Source: Salegentibacter sp.
GTDB lineage: Bacteria; Bacteroidota; Bacteroidia; Flavobacteriales; Flavobacteriaceae
Length of the DNA: 64,000 nucleotides
Direction of reading: 5' to 3'
Assembly: GCA_017795085.1 (NCBI GenBank)
Contig: CP051246.1
Coordinates: 2,048,514 to 2,112,513 of the forward strand
Below, one piece after another: positions 48,972 to 57,901 of the stretch (positions within the stretch are counted from its first letter, which is position 1; every line of letters begins with the position of its first letter). The notes beneath the pieces were generated by a model. It saw nothing but the letters and a program-made list of their open reading frames with translations, was not told the origin of the DNA and did not search any database. A program made the position numbers and the translations under genes.

Positions 48972-49044
48972 CATTCTTGAAGAAAATAACATTTTAATTT
49001 GGAGACAAGTCTCTGAGCATTTAAATCTCGATTATCGAGTAATT
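48972..49044. repeat. R2 repeat, copy g
   Basis: GGAGACAAGTCTCTGAGCAT, TTAAATCTCGATTATCGAGT. It combines the GAGACAAGTCTC palindrome and the short CTCGATTATCGAG palindrome. It separates the two adhesin-like genes and probably does not stop transcription fully. Confidence 0.6.
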
Positions 49045-49066
49045 CATCAATCAAAAATCGAATACT

Positions 49067-49798
49067 ATGAAACGATCTATTTTAATTTTATCTGCAATTC
49101 TTTTTAGTTACTCTTCAGCAACCGCTCAATTTTGGAAGAATAAAACCGTAAAAGGTAACGGCGACATGACTTCCGAAACCAGAAACACCAACAATTATGA
49201 CGAAGTTTCGCTAACAGGCTCTATGGATGTGAAACTCATTGCCGGCCGGGAAGGCGAAATTAAGGTGGAAGCTGAAAGCAACCTTATGAAATACATCATT
49301 ACCGAAGTTAAAGGCAATAGTCTTAAGATCGCTTCAGAAGACGGTGTCAATTTAGAACCTTCAAGAACCAGGAATATTAAAATTACCGTTCCTGTTGAAG
49401 ATATAGAAAGTGTAAAGCTTACCGGCTCTGGAGACCTTTGGAATTCAAATAAACTTCGGGTTACAAACTTTCAAACTCACCTTACCGGTTCAGGTGATAT
49501 TACCTTGAACCTTGATGCTGAAAAAGTAGAAAGTACTATTACAGGCTCAGGAGACACTGACCTAAAAGGAAATACAAATAGTTTTAAATGCAAAATTACC
49601 GGCTCTGGAGATTTTGATGCATCTGGCTTTGAAGCCAAAGTTGTAGAAGCTACGGTTATGGGCAGTGGCGATATTCGCGTCAATGTTACTCAAAGTTTAA
49701 AGGCACGTGTTATGGGCTCCGGCGATATCCGCTATCGTGGAAATCCTGAAAAAGAAGATTTTAGTACTATGGGATCAGGAGAAATTTCTTCAGAATAA
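49067..49798 (+). CDS. DUF2807 (GIN-domain) putative adhesin
   Basis: A 243-residue exported protein (signal MKRSILILSAILFSYSSATA). From residue ~95 on, GSGD turns repeat about every 20 residues: TGSGDLW, TGSGDIT, TGSGDTD, TGSGDFD, MGSGDIR (twice) and MGSGEIS. This is the DUF2807 head GIN domain, a beta-helix. It shares architecture with the gene at 47839, so the sigma operon appears to control a set of beta-helical envelope proteins. A terminator follows at 49811. Confidence 0.85.
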   Translation: MKRSILILSAILFSYSSATAQFWKNKTVKGNGDMTSETRNTNNYDEVSLTGSMDVKLIAGREGEIKVEAESNLMKYIITEVKGNSLKIASEDGVNLEPSRTRNIKITVPVEDIESVKLTGSGDLWNSNKLRVTNFQTHLTGSGDITLNLDAEKVESTITGSGDTDLKGNTNSFKCKITGSGDFDASGFEAKVVEATVMGSGDIRVNVTQSLKARVMGSGDIRYRGNPEKEDFSTMGSGEISSE

Positions 49799-49810
49799 AA
49801 AGACTTAAGC

Positions 49811-49859
49811 ACCTGGCTTTTTTGGGTCGTAAAAGAAGAACAAAGCCAGGTACTTTTAT
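49811..49859 (+). terminator. Terminator after DUF2807 gene
   Basis: Stem ACCTGGCTTT / AAAGCCAGGT with a 21-base loop, then TACTTTTATT. Confidence 0.65.
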
Positions 49860-49905
49860 TCCCACCAGTGGGTTTAACCCCTACTCGCCCCGAACTTATT
49901 GATTT
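49858..49905. repeat. R2 fragment, copy h (inverted)
   Basis: TTCCCACCAGTGGGTTTAAC, CCCTACTCGCCCCGA, ACTTATTGATTT: the reverse complement of the R2 right end, with the central palindrome lost. Confidence 0.55.
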
Positions 49906-49955
49906 TTTATCAATTTTTCATAAGACAAGTGCTCGCCTAACTTACAAAAATCCAA

Positions 49956-50231
49956 CTAATTAAAATATCCTTCAATAGCCAGCATCCATTCCTGTTCATA
50001 AAACCTAAGGGCGCTTATCATAATAATTCCGACGATGGCATAAGCCCAGTGATATTTATTATTTTTTAGCATCAAGCCGCCAATTATGCTAAAAGCCAGG
50101 TATGGAATAGCCAGGATTAAATTTGCATAGGGCATATTTCCTCCAAAAGCGGCCACTATTTTCATAACCACATAAAACAAACTATAGAAAAAAATAATTT
50201 TTGAAATTATGGCCAGGTAACTGCTGCTCAT
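49956..50231 (-). CDS. Small membrane protein
   Basis: A 91-residue protein with three predicted membrane helices (~7-28, 36-56, 61-78). I do not recognise the family. Its ATG overlaps the amidase stop (TAATG), so it is probably translationally coupled to the amidase. Confidence 0.55.
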   Translation of the reverse strand: MSSSYLAIISKIIFFYSLFYVVMKIVAAFGGNMPYANLILAIPYLAFSIIGGLMLKNNKYHWAYAIVGIIMISALRFYEQEWMLAIEGYFN

Positions 50232-51958
50232 TATTCAGTGTATTTTTTTGGAGATATACGATGATTCGTAGCATTTTCATAGGCTGCTGCCCAGTTAAAA
50301 AGCTGTTGCTCTCCATTGGATTTGCTAATAATTGTAAGGCCTTTTGGCCGACCGGTTTTTTCGTAGCCCATTGGTATCGTAATAGCAGGGTATCGAGCCA
50401 CTGCAGCAAAACCGGCATGAATATTATTTATTGACAAAACACCATCTAAGTTATACTTTTCCATTGGAATTTTAAAATAGTGTATTCCGTTTTTGTAAAG
50501 GGTATCTTTAATCGCTGTAAATTCTTTTTCAGTTGCAGAGTCCTGTAAAATTCCTTCGAATAATGCCTGCCCATAAGGCATTCGGGAAGTAGAATCTTCA
50601 ATATTGAATTTCACCAAATCTTCTACCGAACTAAATCCGGTTTCGCCACCATATTTTTCGAAATATTCAGGCAGATCCTTTTTCATATCCAGGCTTAATA
50701 AACGTAGAAAATTAGAAAGCTGAATATCTTCGGTTTCAAACGCCACAATTTCAGCACCGGCTTCTTTTAAATCTTCAACGGCCTGAACATATAAACTATC
50801 CTCTTCCAGTAATTTTTTAATCGCTCCTAAACGAACTCCACTAAGAGAAGTATTCTTTATTTCAGAATAATAACCGCTTACTGGATTTCCACCTTCTTTT
50901 GATGCAAAATCGGCCTCATCTTTTCCCACCATTGCAGAAAATAGAATAGCGTTATCAATCACCGATTTGGTAATTGGCCCGGGCGTATCTAAAGTACTGG
51001 AAATTGGCACAATTCCACCGCGGCTCAATAAACCTACAGTTGGTTTTAGTCCTACTACGGAATTCTGGCTGGATGGAGAAAGAATAGATCCTGAAGTTTC
51101 TGAGCCTACCGCTACCGGGGCGAGATTTACAGCTACCGCTACTGCACTTCCAGAACTCGAGCCACCGGTATCAAAAATCTTTCTCCCATAAGGATTTAAG
51201 GTTTGCCCGCCCATTGCCGAATAACCGCTGGGACAATCACCACAAAAAAAGTAGGCCCATTCACTCAGGTTAGCTTTTCCTAAAATCAAGGCACCGTTTT
51301 CCTTTAATCGTTTTACGATAAAAGCATCATCGGTTTCGTTATTTTTTAAGGCTAATGCACCTGCAGTGGTAGGCATTGCTACCGTATTGATATTGTCTTT
51401 TAACAAAACCGGAATTCCAAAAATTGGATGAAGTCCTTTTTCTTCTTCTAAGGATTTATCGCACTCCCGGGCTTCTTCAAGCAAATTAGGATTCAGTGAA
51501 ATAACTGAATTTAAAGAGAGGTCATTTTCGCGGTCGTACTTGTGAATTCTGTATAGATAAAAAAGCACCAATTCTTCATAGTTGAATTTCTTATTCTGAA
51601 TACTTTTCTGAATTTCAGGAATATTTTTATCTAAAACCTGTTCCCTAATTTCAATATAACGCTCCTCTGAAAAAACAGAAAGTTCCTTTGTAAAACCACT
51701 CCAAAGCGAATCTTTAAAAATAAATCTCGAATCAAGTACTTTATACTCCTTTTCTGCTGCTAAAGAATCCTTTATCTTTTCAGATTCTTCTGCTGAATTT
51801 TGTTTCGTCTCATTTCCGCAGGCACAAAACAATATCAATACAAAAAGGAACAAACTAACCCGGGTCAAGCACACGATAAATTTTACAGGAAAACTATTTT
51901 GATTGGAGGTAAACCTCGCAGTATTCAAATCTCGATTATCGAGTAAAAGTTTTCGCAT
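50231..51958 (-). CDS. Amidase-signature lipoprotein
   Basis: A 575-residue amidase-signature hydrolase. Catalytic Lys187 (VLLKDNINT), the GGSSSGSAVAVAV loop (Ser 267-269) and nucleophile Ser291 (VGSETSGSILSPSS) are present. A lipobox (LFCAC, Cys47) marks it as an exported lipoprotein, unlike GatA. The first ~20 codons from ATG 51958 are encoded by an R2 repeat; a GTG at 51874 closer to the membrane segment is an alternative start. The ATG lies one base after the ftsY stop. Substrate unknown. Confidence 0.85.
   Translation of the reverse strand: MRKLLLDNRDLNTARFTSNQNSFPVKFIVCLTRVSLFLFVLILFCACGNETKQNSAEESEKIKDSLAAEKEYKVLDSRFIFKDSLWSGFTKELSVFSEERYIEIREQVLDKNIPEIQKSIQNKKFNYEELVLFYLYRIHKYDRENDLSLNSVISLNPNLLEEARECDKSLEEEKGLHPIFGIPVLLKDNINTVAMPTTAGALALKNNETDDAFIVKRLKENGALILGKANLSEWAYFFCGDCPSGYSAMGGQTLNPYGRKIFDTGGSSSGSAVAVAVNLAPVAVGSETSGSILSPSSQNSVVGLKPTVGLLSRGGIVPISSTLDTPGPITKSVIDNAILFSAMVGKDEADFASKEGGNPVSGYYSEIKNTSLSGVRLGAIKKLLEEDSLYVQAVEDLKEAGAEIVAFETEDIQLSNFLRLLSLDMKKDLPEYFEKYGGETGFSSVEDLVKFNIEDSTSRMPYGQALFEGILQDSATEKEFTAIKDTLYKNGIHYFKIPMEKYNLDGVLSINNIHAGFAAVARYPAITIPMGYEKTGRPKGLTIISKSNGEQQLFNWAAAYENATNHRISPKKYTE
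51900..51955. repeat. R2 repeat, copy i, inside the amidase reading frame
   Basis: On the minus strand TTTTACTCGATAATCGAGAT then TTGAATACTGCGAGGTTTAC match the inverted form of the copy at 60005-60111. The palindrome encodes LDNRDL in the amidase leader. Confidence 0.6.
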
Positions 51959-51959
51959 A

Positions 51960-52913
51960 TTACTGCTTAAAGAAAGAATCTACAAACTCGTATTTATTAA
52001 AAACCTGAAGATCTTCCAGTCCCTCGCCTACACCAATATATTTTACAGGAATTTTAAACTGATCACTAATACCAATCACCACGCCGCCTTTTGCGGTGCC
52101 GTCAAGTTTAGTTACGGCAAGGGAAGTTACTTCGGTAGCGGCTGTAAACTGTTTGGCCTGTTCAAAAGCATTTTGCCCGGTAGAGCCATCTAACACCAAT
52201 AAAACCTCGTGTGGCGCTTCAGGAATGGTTTTTTGCATCACCCGTTTTACTTTACTGAGCTCGTTCATTAAATTTACTTTATTATGAAGTCGGCCTGCTG
52301 TGTCTATTAAAACCACATCAGCATCCTGCTTAACTGCGCTTTGAATCGTATCAAAAGCCACTGAAGCCGGATCACTACCCATTTTTTGCTTTATGATTGG
52401 CACCTCGGTACGATCGGCCCAAATCTGAAGCTGGTCTATAGCTGCAGCCCTAAACGTATCGGCAGCACCCAAAACAACTTTCTTCCCGGCATTTTTAAAC
52501 TGATGGGCAAGTTTTCCGATAGTTGTAGTTTTTCCAACACCGTTAACGCCCACCACCATAATTACATAAGGTTTCACATCGGGTAACTGAATTTGAGCGG
52601 CTTCGCCGGTTTCACTTTCAGCAAGTAGTCCGGCAATTTCTTCCCGAAGGATTTTATTCAATTCGTCGGTGCCCATATATTTGTCACGAGACACACGCTC
52701 TTCAATTCGATCTATAATTTTAATGGTGGTTTTCACCCCCACATCACTGCTTACCAACACTTCTTCTAAATCATCTAAAACCTCATCATCAACTTTAGAT
52801 TTTCCGGCAACAGCTTTACTCATTTTTGATAAAAAACTGGTTTTTGATTTTTCCAGGCCTTTATCTAAGGTTTCTTTTTTTTCTTTATTAAAGATTTTTT
52901 TAAATAAACTCAT
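51960..52913 (-). CDS. ftsY: Signal recognition particle receptor FtsY
   Basis: A 317-residue SRP receptor with a short N-terminal helix region instead of the long acidic A domain of E. coli. NG domain motifs: GVNGVGKTTTIGKLAHQF (P-loop), GAADTFRAAAIDQL, VLIDTAGRLHNKVNLM, VTKLDGTAKGGV. It docks ribosome-SRP complexes at the inner membrane. It lies downstream of the L28-L33-DUF4295 genes on the same strand, a usual flavobacterial order. Confidence 0.96.
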   Translation of the reverse strand: MSLFKKIFNKEKKETLDKGLEKSKTSFLSKMSKAVAGKSKVDDEVLDDLEEVLVSSDVGVKTTIKIIDRIEERVSRDKYMGTDELNKILREEIAGLLAESETGEAAQIQLPDVKPYVIMVVGVNGVGKTTTIGKLAHQFKNAGKKVVLGAADTFRAAAIDQLQIWADRTEVPIIKQKMGSDPASVAFDTIQSAVKQDADVVLIDTAGRLHNKVNLMNELSKVKRVMQKTIPEAPHEVLLVLDGSTGQNAFEQAKQFTAATEVTSLAVTKLDGTAKGGVVIGISDQFKIPVKYIGVGEGLEDLQVFNKYEFVDSFFKQ

Positions 52914-53019
52914 TTTTGGTTTGGTTTAGCAACATAAAAAAGCTGTTTATTTCATAAACTTTACCGGTTTGGTATTATAAAAACAGCTGTTAACGAGTGT
53001 AAATATACATAAAAACAAA

Positions 53020-53048
53020 AAGCCGCCCGGAGTATATCCAGACGGCTT
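53020..53048 (-). terminator. Hairpin between DUF4295 gene and ftsY
   Basis: Imperfect stem AAGCCGCCCGG / CCAGACGGCTT beyond the DUF4295 stop, followed in the minus direction by T-rich sequence. Confidence 0.6.
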
Positions 53049-53077
53049 GTATATTTTAAAAAAGAAAGGTTTATAAC

Positions 53078-53230
53078 TTACTTTTTCTTTAGAAAGTCGT
53101 TTACGTCTTCCGGAGCCATGATTGCTTCTACAAAGGTATAGGCACCGGTTTTTGGAGATTTAACCATTTTTATTGCTTTGGTCAATCGCTTAGACCCTGT
53201 TTGAATAGATGCTACTGATTTCTTTGCCAT
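53078..53230 (-). CDS. DUF4295 small ribosomal protein of Bacteroidota
   Basis: A 50-residue protein, MAKKSVASIQTGSKRLTKAI then KMVKSPKTGAYTFVEAIMAP and EDVNDFLKKK. It lies 7 bp after the L33 gene. It matches DUF4295, always found behind rpmB-rpmG in Bacteroidota. I recall it being identified as a ribosomal subunit protein (bL38) in the Flavobacterium johnsoniae ribosome structure. Confidence 0.9.
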   Translation of the reverse strand: MAKKSVASIQTGSKRLTKAIKMVKSPKTGAYTFVEAIMAPEDVNDFLKKK

Positions 53231-53237
53231 GACTCAA

Positions 53238-53420
53238 TTATTTTATCTCTTTATGAACCGTCATTTTCTTCAGAATTGGGTTGAATTTCTTCAATTCCAT
53301 TCTGTCCGGTGTATTCTTTTTATTCTTGGTAGTAATATATCGCGAAGTTCCGGGTTTTCCGGAGCTTTTATGTTCTGTACATTCTAAAATTACCTGTACC
53401 CTGTTGCCTTTCTTTGCCAT
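53238..53420 (-). CDS. rpmG: 50S ribosomal protein L33
   Basis: A 60-residue L33: [20 protein letters not shown] ... [20 protein letters not shown]. It has only one Cys (residue 14), so it is the zinc-free (C-minus) type. It is 21 bp after rpmB. Confidence 0.96.
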   Translation of the reverse strand: MAKKGNRVQVILECTEHKSSGKPGTSRYITTKNKKNTPDRMELKKFNPILKKMTVHKEIK

Positions 53421-53441
53421 AGTAGTAAATTTTTACCGGGG

Positions 53442-53681
53442 TTATTTTTTAAGGAATCCTTTTTCCTTTGCTTCTTTAATTACAGCAGAAATGCCCTTTT
53501 TATTGATATCTTTTAATGCAGATGTAGATACTTTTAAGGTTACCCATCTGTCTTCTTCAGGAATAAAAAAACGTTTCTTTACCAGGTTAGCGTTAAATTT
53601 ACGCTTGGTTTTGTTCATCGCGTGAGAAACATTGTTTCCTACCATCGCTCTTTTTCCCGTAAGTTCACAAACTCTAGACAT
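53442..53681 (-). CDS. rpmB: 50S ribosomal protein L28
   Basis: A 79-residue L28: MSRVCELTGKRAMVGNNVSH, AMNKTKRKFNANLVKKRFF, VTLKVSTSALKDINKKG. First gene of the L28-L33-DUF4295 operon. The stretch 53682-53844 upstream should carry the promoter. Confidence 0.96.
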   Translation of the reverse strand: MSRVCELTGKRAMVGNNVSHAMNKTKRKFNANLVKKRFFIPEEDRWVTLKVSTSALKDINKKGISAVIKEAKEKGFLKK

Positions 53682-53844
53682 TGCTCTTTATCTTTAATTT
53701 CGTTATTTCAAAACAGGCTGCAAATTAACGATTTTTCCACCTAATAAGCAACCTATTAATAAAAAATATTTTTTGAAGTTTTTTTTACTGAAAAACTGCT
53801 TATTGTATGTGCTACCGAGAGATTTAAAAATTAAATGTATAAAA

Positions 53845-54726
53845 CTAATTATTTATAAGTTCTTGCACTTTTCTAAAAGACTCTCCTTTCTTATTTATCC
53901 ATTCAGTAAAACAAACCGTTTGAATTTCTACCTAAAACCATATTAGAAGCTGCGCTTGGGCTGTTAAATACCGCATCTTCAGCAAAAATTAATTTATCAT
54001 TTAACTCTATTAAAATTTTTGTTTCAAGTAATTTTCTACGAAGATTTCTATATGTTTCCGTACAAGATGCTGATAATTTTTTTTTGCCTCACTACCTTTT
54101 AAAATTATATAACCTTGATCTGTCTCTTTCATGGAAGCTTTAAATGAATTTGTTCTAATGAAATAGGTTTCGTGAACAAATTTATTGTTTTCAACATTTT
54201 CAATCTTCTCCTCTTTAGCTGTTGAAGAGATCAAAAAATTGAATCCCATAACAGGTAAAATTAATTTTATCTGTTCAAGAAAATATTCCATATCAGAAAT
54301 ATCCGCCTCGTGCAAGGTTGGTAACCCTGGAGAATTTCCATTATCTATTTGCGCTGTCTTTGCTTCTAATGATAATTGAACTAATCTGGATTCGAGATAC
54401 CTAATTTGAGTTTTTGTCAAAAGCTCATCTTTACTAACAAAAAAAATTAATTCCTTAAAATCTTTATTAGGATCACTTAAGTGCTGTTTTAATCTCGCCC
54501 TAATATTTTCTGCTTCACCAATGTAAATTTTCTCATCAAAGGCATCATCAGTGGGATCCCCTTTTAAGCAATAAATCCCGGGATTATTAAATTCATTTCT
54601 ATTCATGATTTTATTTACAGACGCTCTAGGGCTGTAAATTGCTTTTCCCACCCAATTACCTATCTCACTTAATCTAGGTCCGTAGGCAGTTCCATCAATC
54701 ATAAATACAGTTAATTTTTTCCCCAT
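53845..54726 (-). pseudogene. GIY-YIG nuclease-DUF4357 protein with two late frameshifts
   Basis: The first 238 codons (54726-54010) are open: a GIY-YIG domain with GIYCL, EKIYIGEAENIRARLKQHLS, a middle region, then YIILKGSEAKK. After IEIF the frame shifts by one base near 54035. DUF4357 then continues as RRKLLETKILIELNDKLIFA, EDAVFNSPSAASNMVLGRNS. It shifts again near 53915 and ends TEWINKKGESFRKVQELINN at 53847. The product as read ends at NYLKQKF and lacks the DUF4357 core. These proteins are DNA-related accessory nucleases of unclear role. The GIY-YIG part could still be made. Confidence 0.8.
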
Positions 54727-54775
54727 ATAATTAATCCTTTTACTTATAATTTATGAAAAACTTCTTATAAAAAGA

Positions 54776-56032
54776 TTATTTTTTTGAAAAATCAGTCACT
54801 TCTTTCAGAATGAGCTCCACCGATTTATTCACTGCTTTACCTATTATTTTATCCCTGTGATTTCCGAAGATAAATTTTCTTGAAAAAACACCTTCTGGTG
54901 TAGCAATACCAATAAAAACAGTTCCAATTTGAGCATCACTATCCCCTTTTGAAGGACCGGCATTTCCTGTAGTGGAAATAGCAAAATCAGTGTTAAAGAT
55001 TTCTTTTACGTTTTTAGCCATCGCCTCTGCTACTGCCGCACTCACCACACTATGCTTTTCAATAATTTCTGAAGGAATCTTTAAAATGTCTTCTTTAGAT
55101 GAAGTGGCATAGGTCACTAAACTTCCCTTAAAATATACTGACGCCCCCGGAGGTGTGGCAAATAAGCTGGCAATTTGCCCTCCGGTACAACTCTCGGCCG
55201 TAGCGATACTTTGCTTAGTGGCTGTGAGCAATCTACCTACCTGAAGTTCAGCGGGATCCTCATCTTCATAACCTACAATAATATCCCCAATCAAACTGTA
55301 TAAACCGGTAATTAATCCGTTAACGGAGTTTTGTAAATGTTTTTCATTTTCCCCGATTGCTGTTAATCTTAAACGGACTTTACCCAAATTAGGTAAATAA
55401 GCAAGTTTAATATGTTCGGGCAGTTGATCTTCCCATTTTTCAATTTTTTCAGCCAGGGTACTCTCCCCCATTCCGTAAGTAATAATGGTCTTGTGAAGAA
55501 TTACCGGCCGTTTATATTTTTGTTGAAGCCGCGGTAAAACCTCATCGTTTATAAGTGCCTTCATTTCAAAAGGTACTCCGGGCAGTGAAACATATGTTTT
55601 CCCCGCCTCGTGAAACCACATTCCCGGTGCTGTTCCGTATTTATTAAAAAGCACTTCAGCTTTTGAAGGAATATCGGCCTGTTTTCGGTTTAGATCCGAA
55701 ATTGGTGTATCAATATATTTTTCGAAAAGATATTCTATATGTTTTAAAACTTCTTCATTACGCACAAATTCATCCTGAAAATATTCTTTAAGACATTTTT
55801 TAGTTACATCATCACGGGTTGGCCCCAATCCACCGGTAACAATAATGATATCGGCACGTTCTGAAGCCTCGTGTAAAGCTTTTAAAATATGAGAATGCTC
55901 ATCACTAATACTTGTGATTTGATGCACACTAACACCAATTTTATTTAGTGATTTAGCAATAAACGCTGAATTACTATCTATAATCTGGCCTATTAAAATC
56001 TCATCGCCAATAGTTATAATTTCCGCTTTCAT
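54776..56032 (-). CDS. cinA: CinA-family nicotinamide-nucleotide amidase/pyrophosphatase
   Basis: A 418-residue two-domain CinA. The N-terminal MoCF-like domain ([31 protein letters not shown]) has ADP-ribose pyrophosphatase-type function. The C-terminal amidase ([49 protein letters not shown]) deamidates nicotinamide mononucleotide in pyridine salvage. Length is normal. It overlaps the upstream Hpt gene by 4 bp. Confidence 0.93.
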   Translation of the reverse strand: MKAEIITIGDEILIGQIIDSNSAFIAKSLNKIGVSVHQITSISDEHSHILKALHEASERADIIIVTGGLGPTRDDVTKKCLKEYFQDEFVRNEEVLKHIEYLFEKYIDTPISDLNRKQADIPSKAEVLFNKYGTAPGMWFHEAGKTYVSLPGVPFEMKALINDEVLPRLQQKYKRPVILHKTIITYGMGESTLAEKIEKWEDQLPEHIKLAYLPNLGKVRLRLTAIGENEKHLQNSVNGLITGLYSLIGDIIVGYEDEDPAELQVGRLLTATKQSIATAESCTGGQIASLFATPPGASVYFKGSLVTYATSSKEDILKIPSEIIEKHSVVSAAVAEAMAKNVKEIFNTDFAISTTGNAGPSKGDSDAQIGTVFIGIATPEGVFSRKFIFGNHRDKIIGKAVNKSVELILKEVTDFSKK

Positions 56033-56370
56033 GCCAACTCAAAATCTTTTTTTAACGCAATACCAGCCACTTGTACTTTTTTTGTTATTGTTGCCGCGGC
56101 TTCCAGAACATCGTTTTTTCGTTTTCCATTTTTAGCCCAGACTTCAATTACCTTAACCTCATCCATAAGTTCAAGACCAAATAATTGTAAGTTGGGTTTC
56201 ATTTTATGAGCAAATTGATAAGCCAAGCCCGGGTTCTCATTAGAAATAGCTTCATTCATCGCTTTCACATCAGGCGGGATCTCTTCCAGAAATGTTTGCA
56301 CCACTTCCCTCATAAATTCCTGGTCGCCACCAGCCATCTCCTCAACACTCTTTAAATTATAACTGCTCAT
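56029..56370 (-). CDS. Stand-alone Hpt (histidine phosphotransfer) protein
   Basis: A 113-residue four-helix protein with the phosphoacceptor motif [13 protein letters not shown] (His55). It would relay phosphate between a hybrid kinase and a response regulator, but none of these is nearby. It lies between the FAH-family gene and cinA with a 4-bp overlap into cinA; the same arrangement is common in flavobacteria. Confidence 0.85.
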   Translation of the reverse strand: MSSYNLKSVEEMAGGDQEFMREVVQTFLEEIPPDVKAMNEAISNENPGLAYQFAHKMKPNLQLFGLELMDEVKVIEVWAKNGKRKNDVLEAAATITKKVQVAGIALKKDFELA

Positions 56371-56372
56371 TC

Positions 56373-56987
56373 CTATTTTATCTTAATTGAAAACATTTTA
56401 TTTTCCTCAAGGTAACCGGTAAGCTGGTCATTTGTTGCCACCTTGCCTACCCCGGCAGGTGTACCGGTAAAAATGATATCACCAATTTTCAAGCTAAAAA
56501 ATTGAGAAATGTAAGCGATAAGTTCATCAATCTTCCAAAGCATTAGGGCAGTGTTACCTTTTTGAACGGTTTTTTCGTTCTTTAAAAGACTAAAGTTAAG
56601 ATTATTTATATCGGAAAACGAGCTTTTATTTATCCATTTTTCACCGATTACCGCTGCGCCGTCAAAGCCCTTGGCTTTTTCCCATGGCAGGCCTTTTTCC
56701 TTTAATTTATGCTGAAGGTCCCGTGCGGTAAAGTCGATCCCCAAACCAATTTCATCATAATATTTATGGGCAAATTTAGGCTGAATATACTTTCCTATTT
56801 TCTTAATTTTAACCAAGACTTCTACCTCATGGTGTACTTCATTAGAAAAATCGGGAATAAAAAATGGTTGTTTTTTTAGCAGAATTGAAGTATCCGGCTT
56901 CAGGAAAATTACCGGATCTTCGGGTTTTTGATTTTCCAGTTCTGCGATATGTTCGGTATAGTTCCTGCCAATGCAAATTAACTTCAT
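56373..56987 (-). CDS. Fumarylacetoacetate hydrolase-family protein
   Basis: A 204-residue FAH-fold enzyme: MKLICIGRNYTEHIAELENQ, PVIFLKPDTSIL, and the metal-site segment VHHEVEVLVKIKKIGKYIQP (His/Glu ligands). GLGIDFTARDLQ and GDIIFTGTPAGVGKV follow. The family covers acylpyruvate hydrolases and oxaloacetate decarboxylases; which one is not clear. It is compact (no N-terminal SH3 domain of true FAH). Confidence 0.9.
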   Translation of the reverse strand: MKLICIGRNYTEHIAELENQKPEDPVIFLKPDTSILLKKQPFFIPDFSNEVHHEVEVLVKIKKIGKYIQPKFAHKYYDEIGLGIDFTARDLQHKLKEKGLPWEKAKGFDGAAVIGEKWINKSSFSDINNLNFSLLKNEKTVQKGNTALMLWKIDELIAYISQFFSLKIGDIIFTGTPAGVGKVATNDQLTGYLEENKMFSIKIK

Positions 56988-57001
56988 AAACGCAGTACGG
57001 T

Positions 57002-57778
57002 TTATTTAAGTTTAGTATTTAGTTTTCGCAATTTGATAGCGGTAAGCACTTTTTTGGTATATAGCGGAAAATCGGCATTCTGAATCCAACCAAAATATCC
57101 CGGCTCTTCTTCCAGCACTTTTTCAACATTTTTACCTTTATATTTTCCAAAGGCAAAAACCTCCTGCCCTTTTTTATCATAAGCAATAAAACCTGCAAAA
57201 TCGGCAAAACGCTTGCGGGCTGAAAAATCGGCCAGATATTTTATATCGTTTTGTAAATCTTTATAGCGGTCTAACTGCGATTTTAAGACCTCGTAGGTGG
57301 CATTGGTATCTGCTTCTGCACCGTGAGCGCCTTCAAGCTCTTTCCCGCAGTAAAACTGATAGGCTGCCGAAAGGGTTCGTTGCTCTTTTTTATGAAAAAT
57401 AGTTTGTACATCTACAGCCTGGATATTTTTCATATCAAAATCTACCCCGGCACGGAGTAATTCTTCTACCAACAACGGAATATCAAATCGGTTAGAATTA
57501 TACCCCCCCAAATCACAACCTTTTATCATTTCATAAACTTTAGTTGAAAGTTCTTTGAACGTTGGTTCCCCGGCCACTTTTTCATTGGTGATTCCGTGAA
57601 TTTTTATCACCTCTTCAGGGATTTTTATTTCAGGATTAACCAGCCAAGTTTTGCTTTCGCGGTTTCCGTTAGGAAAAACTTTCAGGATAGAAATCTCTAC
57701 AATTCGGTCTTTGGCCAGGTTCGTACCGGTGGCTTCCAAATCAAAAAAACAAATAGGTTTACTAAGGTTTAATTCCAT
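57002..57778 (-). CDS. DnaQ-like 3'-5' exonuclease
   Basis: A 258-residue DEDD exonuclease. ExoI motif FFDLEATGTN (Asp13, Glu15), ExoII around YNSRFDIPLLVEEL with Asp, and ExoIII HGAEADTNATYEV (DEDDh His/Asp). The C-terminal ~80 residues carry a short FxFGKYKGK motif (VFAFGKYKGKNVEKVL) typical of this DNA polymerase III epsilon-like group. It is likely a repair or proofreading exonuclease rather than the main DnaQ. Confidence 0.9.
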   Translation of the reverse strand: MELNLSKPICFFDLEATGTNLAKDRIVEISILKVFPNGNRESKTWLVNPEIKIPEEVIKIHGITNEKVAGEPTFKELSTKVYEMIKGCDLGGYNSNRFDIPLLVEELLRAGVDFDMKNIQAVDVQTIFHKKEQRTLSAAYQFYCGKELEGAHGAEADTNATYEVLKSQLDRYKDLQNDIKYLADFSARKRFADFAGFIAYDKKGQEVFAFGKYKGKNVEKVLEEEPGYFGWIQNADFPLYTKKVLTAIKLRKLNTKLK

Positions 57779-57901
57779 TGAGAAGTGTTTTTGGCAAATA
57801 TACTATAATTGATAAACGGCAGAGCAAGCAAGCAAATTTTATTACCATTACCTCGTAAATTTCTTGAAAATGAATTTTATATATTAGATTAAAATTGAAA
57901 A

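Noticed and set aside
50231..51958. Calling the amidase gatA (tRNA amidotransferase subunit A).
   Set aside because: It has a lipoprotein signal and lies away from gatB/gatC, so it is an exported amidase.
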